Shown here: piece by piece, positions 1 to 12,625 of the stretch
Position numbering within the stretch: the first letter of the stretch is position 1
Layout of the letters: each line of letters starts with the position of its first letter
Assembly: GCA_958299035.1 (NCBI GenBank)
Contig: CATQJL010000316.1
Coordinates: 91,162,443-91,226,442, forward strand
DNA: 64,000 bases
Direction: 5' to 3'
From: Cylicocyclus nassatus
Taxonomy: Eukaryota; Nematoda; Chromadorea; Rhabditida; Strongylidae
Notes under the pieces: model-generated
What the model saw: the letters and a program-made list of their open reading frames with translations, nothing else
Told to the model about the DNA's origin: nothing
Databases searched by the model: none
Translations under genes and position numbers: made by a program

Positions 1-2001
1 GGATCCTTACCTCAAGGACTGAATTTATGCAGATGCATCATATGCACGAGAAACTGTCGAGTATTACTTGCTCAAATTATTTGATGACTTTCTCAGAGGA
101 GTAGCCGGAATTTCCGCTGGACGTTCAGGGAACGAGCCTCCTGCAGGCCTACGTGCGTTCTCTAGATTTTTCGTTTTTGGTTAGTGTGGCATCACATTCC
201 TGCGGAAGTTTCCATTTTCTGGGCTTAAGCTTCGTAAAATCCTGCGAAACTGCTTCGAGTATATCTTGTCCAGTGGAAGTTCCCCTGTGTTGTTGTTGTT
301 AGCTTAGTATTCACATTTAGATGTTGATAGAATTTATAATTTCACATGAACTGTTGATAGAATATATAATCTCACATGAACTGAGCAATCTGTGAATAAA
401 TAGTAAAGTAAGAACTTTCCTCATTATCATCGGAAATGTTGAGACTTGCTTTACCCGGATGATTCAAGGTTTTACTCCAGAGACCTTTACTTGCAACATT
501 CTTCAGCTGTTTCTAGCGCGTAGCATTCAAAAAGTGCCAGAAATTCTTGAACTGGGCTAGTCCTATGTGTGTGTGTACGTCCGGCATTCTTGCAAAGTAG
601 CGTTTCGAGTTTGCTTATCAAAAACAGTGTTTGGCAGCGTTTCTTTGCTCGTAAACATCATTTCGGGCATAGTTTCATAGCTGTGTCAGGTGTGTAGTGG
701 TGCTGAGCGCTAATATGATAGTAAAGCAGCTATTTATAGAATACGCCTCGCAAATAAGTGAACTGTGAAGCCTATCACTGAGAAACTTGCAAAACATGTT
801 GATAGGAGCCGAAGAACATGACGCTGGAAGACCTTGAACTCGAATAAAATGCGCTTGTGGCATTATAAACTTCCAAAAAAGGAAAACGAGAATGTGCCAA
901 AAATTGCATCAATATCACGATCAGCTGATTTGCCAGATTTGTTTATATAGTTGAGATTGTCGGAGTTCGTCACATCAAAAATCAGAGAAGTATCAACGGG
1001 TTACGATGAAGCTTGCTATTTTGCTTTTTGATCTATGTGAAAAGCCGATGTTTGTCCATTCTCTCTCCTAGAATGACATCATCTCAGTGATCATTTTTAA
1101 ACCATGATTAAGCATATGCCTCGAATTTTCAATAGAAAAGAAACATCAATTCTCACATCTGATTATTTACCAAAAGAGGACGGGCACATACGTCAGAAAC
1201 AGATTTCAAACCACTGTCTAATTTTGCTTCCTTGTAGTGTTCGTTCTTATTCTATTGCGTGTTTCCTCTTAAACTCAAAATATCTGCTGCACGAAACAAA
1301 TACGAGAATAATTTAGTGAATGACGAAGGAAAATATAATCCCTCTGCGCTGACTGAAAATAGTACAGATGACGTTGACATCCTTTTTCTGTATTTTTAGC
1401 CCATGAACCGGGGGAGGCGCTAAAAGTATGTTTCATATTGCAATCATATGAATGGCAAGAAGTACATGTTCACAAAAAACAAAAGCCTCATGAAAGCAGT
1501 GGTTCAATGCTCAGAGCCCCTGAAGCAATTTATCCGGTCATTGCGACGTAGAGGTGCACACAATGAGTTTCTAATTTTAGATTTTTGCGTTGAAAGTTGA
1601 AAATGGTGATGATTGTATGATGGCGCGTTGAAGTGCATGAAACAAAAAACAAAACAAAATTAGCTTTTGGCAAGTATCAAATCTTGTAAGCTTGAATAGT
1701 TTGAAAGAACCACAATGAAGTACGCGGCAAGATAAAGCTTGTATGCAACAAATCTGTATCTCAAGCACGTTTCATAAATCAGCAGGCGAAATATGATTTC
1801 AGATTTTCCACCGAATCAATTGCAATGCAAACTTCAGTACCTCTCTCAACTAGTGGAATGGAATAGTTTTTAGCATCAATTGCTACCATGCAAGAGAGCT
1901 AGATCTTTGCTTAGATAGGGACTTGAATAAGTACACCCCCTTTTAAACTGGCTACTATTCCGATTTCACGAAGGTTGAGCATATCACATATGCATCATTG
2001 A
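1..2001. other. No gene recognised
   Basis: A+T-rich sequence with only short open frames lacking convincing codon bias or splice context. No RNA gene or recognisable protein family was seen. It ends at the first AGGCAG inverted-repeat element. Confidence 0.5.
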
Positions 2002-2333
2002 AGGCAGCGTCCAGGCAGATCTGGACCTATGGGGATTTTACATGGAAAGTTCTTTTTGGGCCCTAACTAAGGCACTGCCCAAGCGGCAGCGCAGGTAGTG
2101 CTCTAACGGCTGAGATATTTCCTCGAAACTGGACCCCGCGATCGTATTCGCATGGATTCATGGCAGTTTCGCGCCAGGATCCATGCTTTGCGCCATGAAT
2201 CCATGCGAAACACGATCGTGGGGTCCACTTAGAGCACCACCTGAGCTGCCGGTTGGGCAGTGGCTCAGTGAGGGCCCCAAAATTACTATCCACGTGGGAT
2301 CCCCATGTGTCCACACTTGCCTGGACGCTGCCT
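2002..2333. mobile_element. TTAA-flanked AGGCAG inverted-repeat element
   Basis: The left end reads AGGCAGCGTCCAGGCAGATC and the right end is its inverted partner ending in CTGCCT. The arms are imperfectly palindromic through most of the element. The right flank is TTAA and the left flank is TTGA, a one-base variant of a TTAA target duplication. No transposase is encoded. Similar ends occur at 43227, 43686, 47434 and 55424, so it belongs to a local family. Confidence 0.65.
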
Positions 2334-2583
2334 TTAACGTTTGCGCAAGACTTTGACTCTTCAAAATTTGGGTGGGTGCTGGTAATTTTTGTGGAACTCT
2401 CCAGATGTCAGCTGTACAGTGGAAACAGCTGTTTTACATGATGGCTTCTATGTTTATTGAAGTCGATGAAGATTTCTGGATAAGGCAAATCACACCCCTG
2501 AAATAAGACTGAGTTGTAACTACTGCGATCTGGATTCGCCAAATTCTTTACTTCTGAAATTTCACTCCAGCGCCTGTATAATA

Positions 2584-3251
2584 CAGGGTGTCCCAAAAGT
2601 GAGTACACACTTTCCAATCATCAATATCTCTCTTCCCAATGGGCCTTTTTTGTCAGTCAAGTACCATTCTGTAGAGGAGGCTTCAACTTAGATTTACTAT
2701 ATGCGCGAATCGCCGATCCTTCATTACTGTAGGATTACGGTAAGAACTTTCAGCACGTGGAATATTAAGAAGTATGCCATCTGACGAAATTTTTTTTCAG
2801 AAAATCTAAAAAAATGTGTACTACGGTTTTCGCGCACGCTGATTCCACTACACAACTTTTTAAGAGTGTTTTCAGCTTTTTTGATGGTGCAATCAAATCT
2901 ATGACAAATACTGGGAATTCGGTTATTACGGTTAACCTGGGATAACTTTGGAAAGAAGCAACACAGTAGGAAATTTCGTATTCAAAATCAGCGGCTTCCG
3001 CAACCATAGGACAAGGGTTTTTGGCTTGTTTGGTTATGTTCCAAGGCAGAATATGGCTTCCAATGGCCTAAAACTTGTCGAAGTCCCTACAGTAATCCTA
3101 CAGTAATGAAGAGGGATCGGCGATTCGCTCGATACTTAAAATCTAAGTTGAAGCCTCCTCTACAGAATGGCACTTAGAAGGCGGAAAAATACGCAATGGG
3201 AAGAAACATAATAACGATTGAAAAGTGTGTACTTACTTTTGGGACACTCTG
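2584..3251. mobile_element. Tc1/mariner-like MITE (CAGGGTGTCCC ends)
   Basis: The ends are CAGGGTGTCCCAAAAGTGAG and an inverted copy at 3225-3251 carrying a few changes. TA dinucleotides flank both sides (2582-2583 and 3252-3253), the usual target duplication of Tc1/mariner elements. The inverted similarity extends inward through the block around 2670-2700, matched by 3130-3170. No transposase frame is present, so this is a non-autonomous copy. Confidence 0.75.
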
Positions 3252-3511
3252 TATAATCTCAGAAAAAATTTCTTGTCGAAAGCATGAAACACCAAGCAAA
3301 TCTTGGATTGTTGGTTGTGAGTCAGAAACCTTGTAGGTTTTTTTCAAACCTGTAAGTCCCATAGCCGTAATTAGTTTCCGATGAGTCAAATAATTATAAT
3401 ATCCATTAGTCTAATGGCCTTCCGTCTGTCTGTGAAGAAGTCAGTGCTGCCGCATGACTCACAATCAGCTGCATACGTTGCGCTTTGTCAGTGCAATTAT
3501 TTTCATAGGGG

Positions 3512-3709
3512 GTGGATGACAAAGTGTCTGTAGAGTGCCAAGTACCTGTAAATATACGAGCGTCATTTGGCAGAAAAGAATTATCCACCTGCACCCACGT
3601 ACTCCCACCAACATTCCTCAACTCATGTTCTGGTCACAAAACGACAAGCGGTGCTCGTATTTCTGGATACTTGCGACATCTGTTGCGATATATCCGAGCT
3701 GGAATGTAG
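3512..3709 (+). CDS. Possible coding segment, unknown
   Basis: An open frame of 65 codons whose composition looks coding: a mixed polar stretch with three Cys and a basic end (RHLLRYIRAGM), closed by TAG. No flanking exon could be joined to it, and I do not recognise the product. The opposite strand has a longer 131-codon frame over the same area that looks like a shadow. It may be an exon relic or chance. Confidence 0.2.
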   Translation: MDDKVSVECQVPVNIRASFGRKELSTCTHVLPPTFLNSCSGHKTTSGARISGYLRHLLRYIRAGM

Positions 3710-4650
3710 AGGAATTTTTAAATTTAGCACCGGGGGCTAAGCGTTGTGTCAAAACAGAGCGGGGGTGCGACATGAGTTCGAAAATAGGTTTTGAGCTCCT
3801 TGGTCTGCACTCAGCTGTTCTTACGTAAGTCGCAACTTGATAGTGGAGCATATAGTATTCCAGCAGTACTAGTCTGACGCAATGACCTCGGGCTGTGATC
3901 ATTATGAGACGGGTGTGGGCGTTCTTGCTTTGAACTAAAAAAATCAAAATCAGTATTTTTATCTTGATAGAAACTGGTCGTGCTGGCCCGGAGACGAAAT
4001 GCCAGGGTACCATGAAGTAAGATTTCTGTGACCAAGACGAAGAACAAATTGTAGAGGGAAGATATTCGAGCTACGTACCCCTTTAAAATGAATAAAGCAG
4101 CGTTCTTGATCAAAATAACCAGAGTTTAGAATGGTGTGCTGTACGATTTACATAGCAATGGAAGAGCTGAGAGGGGAGTTCAAGAAGGGTCACAAAATTT
4201 CTGAAAGTAATTTACATTATTAAAACTGTGCAATTCTCTTGTTTCTGCCTGTAAGTAACTAGAATTTTTGCATTTCATCAGAATTCATATGACTTTGTAA
4301 ATTTTTTTTGCGATTATGGATCTTCAAAAACCATGGAAAGCATGCCTGAATTTTTGCTGAGGTATTATGTGTATTTTTAATTGTGTCAACAGTCAATTTC
4401 ATGTGCGGGATATCAAGAATGTGCTCTTAGGCTTTCTGTGAATGATGTCTGCCCCATGCAGAATAAGTGGATTTCAAGAGCTTGTTGTTTGCACATCTGT
4501 CTGGAAGTTTCTTCAAAATCAATCTGTTTGCTATGCTACGTAAAAGACAGAGTTTGGAGCAACGTCATTAGTCTTGTCTGCTTAAATGAGCATTCAAATC
4601 TCAAATCGCTGAGGTTTTGCTGAATGTGCTGCAAATATAAAAAAAAATTT

Positions 4651-5427
4651 AGGTTGGAAACTAGGTTTTGTAACTCTCTTCATAACTTTACTCTCTTTGA
4701 AATCTGCGCACTCAAACTTTGATAATATGTAGAATGTAATGCGTTCTACAACAGATTTGGATTTTGAGAACAAATTAGAAAAATTAGAGGTGTTTTTCAA
4801 AAACCAATGAGTTCCGAGGTCTTGGGGTTGTAAGTCAAAATGAAATTAGACCATGCAAAATGATCCGAAATGTGTGCGAGCTATTGTCAGAGGTTCATTT
4901 ATTTGAATCAATAAAAAGAACTCAAATCTGGAAATAACTCGACATTTGACGCCCTCATAAAGTTGAAGGAGCCGCTGTACGTAAAACTGCTGGGGACAAC
5001 CGTCAATGGCTAAGGAGTCCAAACCTCAAAACTCGCCAAAACTTTGCATATTGGAATTATTTGACCTGACAAACACAAACATCATATTCATTTGTTGAAT
5101 TAACGCCTTTTTTCTTGATTAGGGTGAAACTTCGAACCATAGACCTACAGTTATCATAGAAAAAAGCTTTACCATGCAATTTCAGTATTGTTTTCGCGAT
5201 TAGCATGTCGAATACCCCCGTAAGCCAAGTTTTAGCCAAATCTGTAGAATTTTGTTTTTTTCCTTGCACCATACACTTACCGTAACCCTCACTGCGACGT
5301 CAGAATTTGGCAGAAGAGTAGCTGCTTTTGTAACTTATGCCATAGTCCACATAATAACAAAATTTGAGTGCGCCATGTTGAAAAGGAAGAAAAGTTATCA
5401 AAGTAGTTGCAAACTTAGTTTCCAGAC
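4651..5427. repeat. Imperfect long inverted repeat
   Basis: The left arm (about 4651-4760, beginning AGGTTGGAAACTAGGTTTTG) is matched in inverted, diverged form at about 5320-5427. A shared core GCGCACTCAAA occurs at 4706 and, inverted, near 5367. This is probably an old MITE. The ends are too diverged for me to define a target duplication. Confidence 0.5.
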
Positions 5428-6334
5428 TAATAATTTACTGCAAAATGATAAAGTCAACGGTATAACATCAACTTGATAGCTCCAGAGACATTGTAACATT
5501 AGCTCGATGATAAAGGTCGTGTTGATCTAATGTCCATCTTTCGGGATTATCTTAGAAGCTAATTACCACATTGCAAGTAAGCTCAGTTAGGTATTTGGAG
5601 CGTCGAGAGTATGCAAGAAATCTTGCCGAGTTTAACGCTGGTACAACAGACTGTAACAAAAGTTAGAGCTGAGTGCATCTGTGACAAGACCACTGATAGC
5701 AGTGCAATTTTTCATTACCTTTGATGAGTAACTTGGTGGTCGGAGCACTTACCATAATCTAAGGTCACTACTTAACCAGAAGAGATGTGTTGGGATTAGC
5801 GAATCGAGGCGCATTGCACACATCGGGGGACAACGCCCTTCTTCAAGGAAGCGCTATAGTCTGCGGCCTATGACCGTACTCGGTAAGAGACTAATGCGAA
5901 TCAAACATGCACACAAATTTGTGCAGTTGTTCGTGGAAGTCTGTAATTTCGAGACTGGCTTGGGTGTGGCTCTGAGGAGGGTGCGGTCGTTTCGCTTTGC
6001 TGCGCGATCGAAACTGCGATTCGGGCTTAATGGAGTTTTAGGTGCGATTAGCGCTAGGGCAATTTCGCCCAATTCCTCTCTTCGTAATGAGGATGTTAGG
6101 AATTTTACTCGTGAGGAGGAAACGGAAATTTTTGGTTTGTATGTGAAACTGAGCTATTTTGCACGCGAACAGCTGCGCTTCCGGATGGTGTATAAGCTCG
6201 GGCGACGGCAGTGACGTTGACAGACGATATCCAGGTTGCAGATGAGTGCGTACGCAAAGTAACATATTTCGAGAGCATGACGTAGATCCGCATACCGTTT
6301 CGGGTTTCATTCGCTCAACTACCGTACTCGCCGG

Positions 6335-6399
6335 CCAATAACAGCACGGCAGGCACGCCCTGCCGCGTTCCGCCCCTCGGCCGCGCCTTAGTATAAAAG
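6335..6399 (+). promoter_or_regulatory. CCAAT box plus TATA box promoter
   Basis: A GGCCAATAA motif containing CCAAT (6335-6339) lies about 50 bases upstream of TATAAAAG (6392-6399) in a locally G+C-rich island. This is the standard spacing of a RNA polymerase II core promoter. Transcription would start at about 6420-6430, just before the small open frames at 6453 onwards. Confidence 0.5.
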
Positions 6400-6452
6400 G
6401 GCCGCTGCTCGTCGACGACCACACCCAGGCACAATTCCTTCGGCCGCACTCA

Positions 6453-6869
6453 ATGGCTACATGTCTTCCACCTTGGCGCTACTCAATCGAGGATTGCGCG
6501 GATCTATACTGAATCAAATGCTTCAAAGTACTGACGATGCCCCAGCAGTACGCACACATACGGGGCACGACCGATTACCACGCGACAACGGTCCAAATTC
6601 TGAGCTTATTCACTCGAAAGCTTCTCGAAATAGCTGCTATTCTCGACTCAATTGTCTCGAACGACGTCGTGAATGTATGTCACGACATCGTCCTACTTGC
6701 CATCAACGGTCGCAACATCCAAAAACCGACTGCTTCCCGGAACATATATACTCTATTCTCAATCGCACAACTACGGTTCGATCAGCTCACTTGGCCAAGT
6801 GATTTTCCAGCTAGCCAGAGCTATCTACTAGCTGTTATTTATTTACTACTGTTAATATGTGTTTGTTGA
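6453..6869 (+). CDS. Compact intronless unit, unknown, interrupted frame
   Basis: Downstream of the CCAAT/TATA promoter, an ATG at 6453 opens a 19-codon frame ended by TGA at 6510-6512. The same frame then runs open to a TGA just after 6866. The second part (ATG at 6537, 110 codons) has G/C-rich third positions in its first half. It predicts helical text such as LEIAAILDSIVSNDVVNVCH and a hydrophobic end. An overlapping frame from ATG 6461 (113 codons) is also open. AATAAA at 7001 could be the polyadenylation signal. The helical part vaguely recalls a histone-fold helix, but I cannot assign it. It could be an expressed small gene, a broken pseudogene, or noncoding. Confidence 0.3.
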
Positions 6870-7009
6870 TGCTTTAATAGTAAAACATTGTGTACTGAGA
6901 TGATCTCCTAATAGCTGTTACTGTTTGATTTTGTAACCTTTTATTGCACTTATCTAGGTTTCATATGCAAATCAGGAATACTATGCGATTTATGAGAAGA
7001 AATAAATAT

Positions 7010-10000
7010 TGCTGATTATGAAATCTGTGTATTGTACTTATTTACCCACATGCAAGGAAAGGAGAACGCACTCCTTCCCCAATGGTGAAAAAGTTGAGCC
7101 GAATCGTTCGTTCGTTTCCCAGAGAATGTCGTCGACGTGTCTCGGCAATCACCAGCATTCCAACGGTGATAATCTAATTAGTGAAAAGAAAAATGATGGT
7201 GATATTCGATCGAATCAGATCATGATCACGGGTCTTCTTCTTTCTATATGAAAGTACAAACAAAAACATAAAAGTGTTGGGTGTGTGTATGGCAATCACA
7301 AAAATGCTCGTTGATCACTCGTGGTTTCGCTTTTAATGAAGGATGAGATTGGTCCGTCAGCATCTTGTGCATTCAATAAAAAAAGCTTAACCTTGGCTTT
7401 CTTGATTTCCTGTTGAATAAGATTTGCTCTGAGTAGCTTCAATATTTTTGTCATTTTCAGTAATGGAATCAAAATTGGGTTCGATTCGGGACTTACTTTT
7501 TTTCGAAAGTACCTCCTCGTTGCATTTGGCGATTTTTTTCCCGTTGTCATAATGGATCATTGGCTGACCTGAGGTTCGATATTTAATATTTACAGCCTGT
7601 TTTTTTTTGTAATGGAGGACAACTCACTTACTCTTATCATGTTGCTAGTTTTAGAGTCTCATAGCAAAGAGGAAGTGTGTTCAGCTAATTGGGAGAAAGT
7701 ACATTTCTATATGAAATGGGGTACATTTCACGTATCATTTTGAAATGGCAGACTTGCACCTACACTTTCTAAAGGTCAACTTGACCTGAGTTCTCCTTTT
7801 TTTCTATTTCAGTAGCATAGCCTCCATATAAGGACATCAGCATAGTTTAGCACTGTTGTCCGAAAGACGAACCATTAGCCACCGTTGTTCACTCCGCTCA
7901 ACCGGTTTTCCTTGATTGTTAGTGAAGGAATGTGTGTGAATTGTCATAGTGGACTCTAAGCTATTTCATAACTTTCCAATTTCTAATGAGACATAGATAA
8001 TTTTCTATCGAGCGTTGTTAACGATACGATCATTTAGCTAATAGCAGAAAAATTGTTGAGCACTTCCTAAGAATGAAGACGGTAGAAGATTTCCAAGCAA
8101 TTTAGTAGGTGCTTTCATAAAAGAGTTCAGCTTTGAAACAGACAATTGAGTATATTTGAAATTTGGAATATTCATTAAATTATTATCAGTTATTTTTTGC
8201 TACACTGTCAGTTGAAAGTAAGGAAAGTAAGCAAGTCAGACGTTTAGTTATCTGCATGCTTGTAGTATTCTATTGGATTTTTCTTTGTCGAAGTTAGATT
8301 AAAGCTAATGCATGGTAAATGATGCTTCTATTAGTGGATGAAGAAAGACTCTTTGTAGTTTCGTATTTCCAGTTATCATCTTGTTGATGACTTCCCTATA
8401 AAGCACTTCTATAGATAGAATGGGGTCATTACGCATGATCACACCTCATCAATACCATCAAAGTCCCTGCTTTGACTAACACTAAAGTTGATAAAGCGTA
8501 CACATACCCATTTTTTGAAGAACTAGCCTGGAAAAATATGAAATGACTGTAAGTAGGGTTTCTACCAAAAGAGCGGAGTTACTCCAAATTAGCCAGCATT
8601 CGCAGGTGAAACGGTGGTATCACCGTGTTTTGATAGCATTTGCACGAATTGCGCGTTACCCTCCTAAACGCTGCAACGCTGGTGCAGAACCCAGGGCGTG
8701 GCCCCCGGGTACCCGGCGCACCACGTGTGCAGGGCGATGACGCACTCGCCAACAACCCGGGTGCGTGTGTCTAGTTTCCCAGTAGCAGACGAACGAAATG
8801 TGCGTCATCGGCATCGGGTTACCAACACACGCCGCACGCTGCCATCTGCGTGTCTCCACTGATTTAGCATCAAATGGGCGGGTTATTCTTGTAAATTTTG
8901 CAACGAACAAGCCTGACCGCACAAAGTGAGAAAAAAACGAATCTAGGAGGTGATCTTAGGAATATTCGTTTCCTCTCCCTAACTCTAGATTCACGGACCA
9001 CAGTTATTTTTGACTTTGAGATGACTGCGCCTAGGGATCGTCAAATGTGGCTCGATACTACTTGACATTTTGCTCTACCGTATCTTGCAGTTACCCTGCC
9101 TGCCACAACAATCGAAAAGCCTACCCTATCCCTATTTGAATTTGTGAAAACTGCTGTGATTCGTGATGAGCTCGACTTCGGATCTGTGCTAAGAACATAT
9201 TGGAACCTGCAGGAAGGCTCCCTCAAAGCGCGATGGCAGTATTCGGGAAATTTTTCAGCATTGAAAGTGAGCACGTACAATTTTTACTAGCACCACTTCA
9301 ATCTATTCCTTTTTCGTGAGAGCAATTTCCAGATTTCGTTCCTTCAAGAGACTGGGTGCAAGTCACTCTTTTAGTGAAGATTCAAGCATGAATGAGCGTT
9401 TCTGCTTATAATTAGTGGTGCTTCTACATTTCACGTCAAAATTACTCGATTTCAAAATAAGCATCAGTTTCTAGAAACAGCGTAATCAATTTTCTTCATT
9501 GCAATTAAACAGTAAAATAGCGACGTCATTTGGTGACCGGTCCATCTTGCAGTTCTCCATTTAGTGCGAAAAAGGTAAGGTAACCTGACCTTAGTGTACC
9601 GAATATAAGTCATAAACATAGTTGAGACTATTTTTTGCGACTTTGGCATCTAAAACCATCGCACAGTGACATCACGTACATGTTTATTTCTAACCACATC
9701 GCAAAGTCGATTTGCTCTTTCCCATATGAAAGTTTGTGTGCATTATTAACAAAAATTTGTGGGCAAAGGGATTGTTTTGATTGAGCGCACAAAAGCTCGT
9801 AAAGATATAGTACAGAATAAGTAAAACATGATGAAGATGTGCAAAAAGCCTTCTTCGTGAAGGGATTATACAACTTTATCATAATATGACATCACTAAAT
9901 AAATAATTTAGAAAAGTTTTATCATTATTCTACAGCGGTACAGTTTGCTGGAAATGGTCATATAACTCGATGACTGTAACTTACATAACCTCAACACAAG

Positions 10001-12460
10001 CTTGGTACAAAGTTATTTTCTAGAAATTTCACACGATAATGCTGTGGTCAGAAATTGGAAAATGCGAAAAAATTAATTATGTCTTGATTTTGAACTCACC
10101 AAACCATGTATAATTGGCGTGAAAGTGTAGTCTATAAAGCAGTTCAGGCGGAAACTTTTTCTCCATGTTGCGCGGTGCAAAGTTTATGTTAGCGATAAAT
10201 CACGCCACCTAATCGAATTAACCACCAATGTAATTTCGGTTAGGACTAAACGATAGCCAAATTTGTGTTCTTATCAACTCTAAATTTATACAAACTATAA
10301 GTTGCTTTCTCTTGCCTTCACTAAAGCTTGTAAATCATTTGTATACGATTCGGTTCACTCTTGGTAAAGTTCAGATGTTGCGTTCCCGTACTTAGCAGGT
10401 ACTAATCTTTCTTCCATTTCTATTCCTAGCTTATCGATATAGTCTATGGCTATTTTGGGCTCTAACGATTGCTGAAAGAAGAAACAAGATTTATAACATC
10501 AATGATCATACTTTCATTGTCTCTACAGATTATTAGTGATCTAACCTTGTGTAATACTAAGATTAGTCATATAGGTTTTTGATTGAAGCTACTCTTAGAC
10601 AAGTGTCCTATAATTAGAAGTGATGTCTTTAGCGAACTATGTCCAGACCTGGTCATGCTTATTTTATTAAATCGTCATTATTAGTGATGCGCCGACAATA
10701 AAGTGGGATAGAGTGTAAGCAAAAAGCTAGAACATGACGTATCAAAATAGACTAGATGGCTTTCCAATTAAGGTAACAGAAGTACAGTTCCTGTAATTTA
10801 GCAAAGTTATCGGTTACAGTGACTATTTTTGGCTAATAGAAGTCATCAGATTTTGCTTATTTTTACCTTGATAAAGTCATCATTTTCCTATTACAATGAT
10901 AATCTTCCGTTCTACTACGGTGTAACTTATGACCCTCAGATATTTCGAAATTTCAGTTCATAGTTGGCTACAACTTCCATATCTGGGCAAGAACGTCGCA
11001 GTTGCATCAGAACCCCAGATAAAAGTTTGACCGCTTGTGGAGATTTCCATGAAATATGAACCAAAACAATAAATACTACAAAACCTTGAAGCTTAACTGT
11101 TGCCTCGAATATTTTCCAATCAAAGACTTTTCCGATTGAGATTATCCTCAAGTCATGGCTTTTCGGGCAAAAATCTGATCTATGAGGTTTTCATATCATT
11201 AGTTAAAAGCTGACGCCCAAAATCCCTATTGTTTGAATTCTATGAGGTTGTAAACTGTCGATATATGTGCAAATCCATTAATGAATCTGAAAATCACTGA
11301 ATGAACATGCAAGAGGGAGCATACTCGCAAAAGTTATAAATGGATCGCACTTTATATGTTGTTTATCTTTATGAGACATATTTATAGTACAACATAATGA
11401 ACATTATAGTGTGTGTTGGCATTTACTTCTTCTTTTTTCCTTCACTGACCTTACAAATGAAATGTCAAATATATATAATATACCTTGAATTGTCACAAAA
11501 AATGGCCTACATTGGCACAGGGTGTAAAACTCCATTTAAGTTCACATTCTGACTGATGGTCCTTTAACAACCGGGACTTTCGTTCATACATGTACTTGTA
11601 GAATTTCTTGACTGCGAAGACAATTCCCAACGCTTCCTTTTTCGATCTGCGAAATAGTCCCTCTCCGCTTTTGTAAGAGGCCTTGATGCATGTGCAATTG
11701 ACTTTTCGGATCCATCGGCATATCTATGCCGGATAGATAGATATCTCAGTGGTATTGGGTAAAATTTCTCTCTTAATTTGACATTGAAGAATTATATTAA
11801 GTAGACATGTCGTGATCTGGCACAATGTGATCTTCAGCTGAAAGTACACATTTGCAATGACATGAGTAATACTGCACATCATTGTGAACTCCTACACAAC
11901 ATGCACTAAAGTAAATGGGAAACCCTTTATATTTAGAAAACGAACTTTAGCTGTGAACATCTTTTTATAGTCAACATCTAAAGTTCACTTGGGTTATAAA
12001 ATACCCATGGTAAGGGCTCAATGTTTTGTATTTTGTGAATCAATCCATGGTGTAGCGTTCTTCGGGCAAAGCAAAACTTCTGAAAAACTTTTCAACGATA
12101 ATTATGACGCAATCGTTACCCGTGGTATTTGTGATTAATGACCACTGCGGGAAAGATCGAGGACGCTTTGGAATGAAAAAGCTTCTGAAACGACGTCATA
12201 GCACGACCAACGTTTCGGCGACGACAAGTACGTGGTAATTTCTTGCGATGTGCATACACAGAGGAAGAATGCGAGTCATCAAAGTTTGCGTCCATTGCGG
12301 TGGCGCGGTTTCGTTGCCTCCGAGTCGTGGGAGGAAGACATGACGCGAAGAGGCACATGTAGCCGGGAATGCGCAGAATAATCTTGCCGTCCACTCGCAG
12401 AAGTCGAGCAAATCACTTTGCTTCAAGATGAATTTCCTTAGGACCATGCATTGGCTTTTG
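7010..12460. other. No gene recognised
   Basis: Long A+T-rich interval with scattered short frames only. A G+C-rich patch lies at about 8650-8860, rich in CCCGGG and CGTGTG words; I could not assign a function to it. No tRNA, rRNA or family domain was seen. Confidence 0.45.
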
Positions 12461-12625
12461 CCCCCTGATTCAACAGGATTGGCGGCTGGTGGGTGGGGCT
12501 CACATCCTCGCGGCCGCTCCGCCTTTCCCACGCTAGAGATGGGAAGCTAATCGGAGAGCTCACGAAAGTGGTGCAGAGCTCAAGCAGCCCCGCCCATCAG
12601 CAGCCAATCCTGTTGAATCAGAGGG
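12461..12625. mobile_element. Short fold-back element (TGATTCAACAGG ends)
   Basis: The left end reads CCCCTGATTCAACAGGATTG and the right end is its inverted copy finishing GAATCAGAGGG. The arms of about 40 bases stay complementary through the GGCTGGTGGG/CCCGCCCATC region. No coding capacity. A related element with similar outer words lies at 49132-49303. Confidence 0.6.

Noticed and set aside
3618..4013. 131-codon minus-strand frame
   Set aside because: No splice context, no recognisable domain, and it overlaps a plus-strand frame with better codon use.
6038..6424. 128-codon minus-strand frame over the promoter island
   Set aside because: G+C-rich chance opening; it covers the TATA and CCAAT boxes and has no family features.
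6510..6512. TGA as a selenocysteine codon
   Set aside because: No selenoprotein family and no SECIS-like structure could be argued; a plain stop is simpler.
12196..12531. 111-codon minus-strand frame
   Set aside because: It runs into the fold-back element at 12461-12625 and its sequence is low-information.
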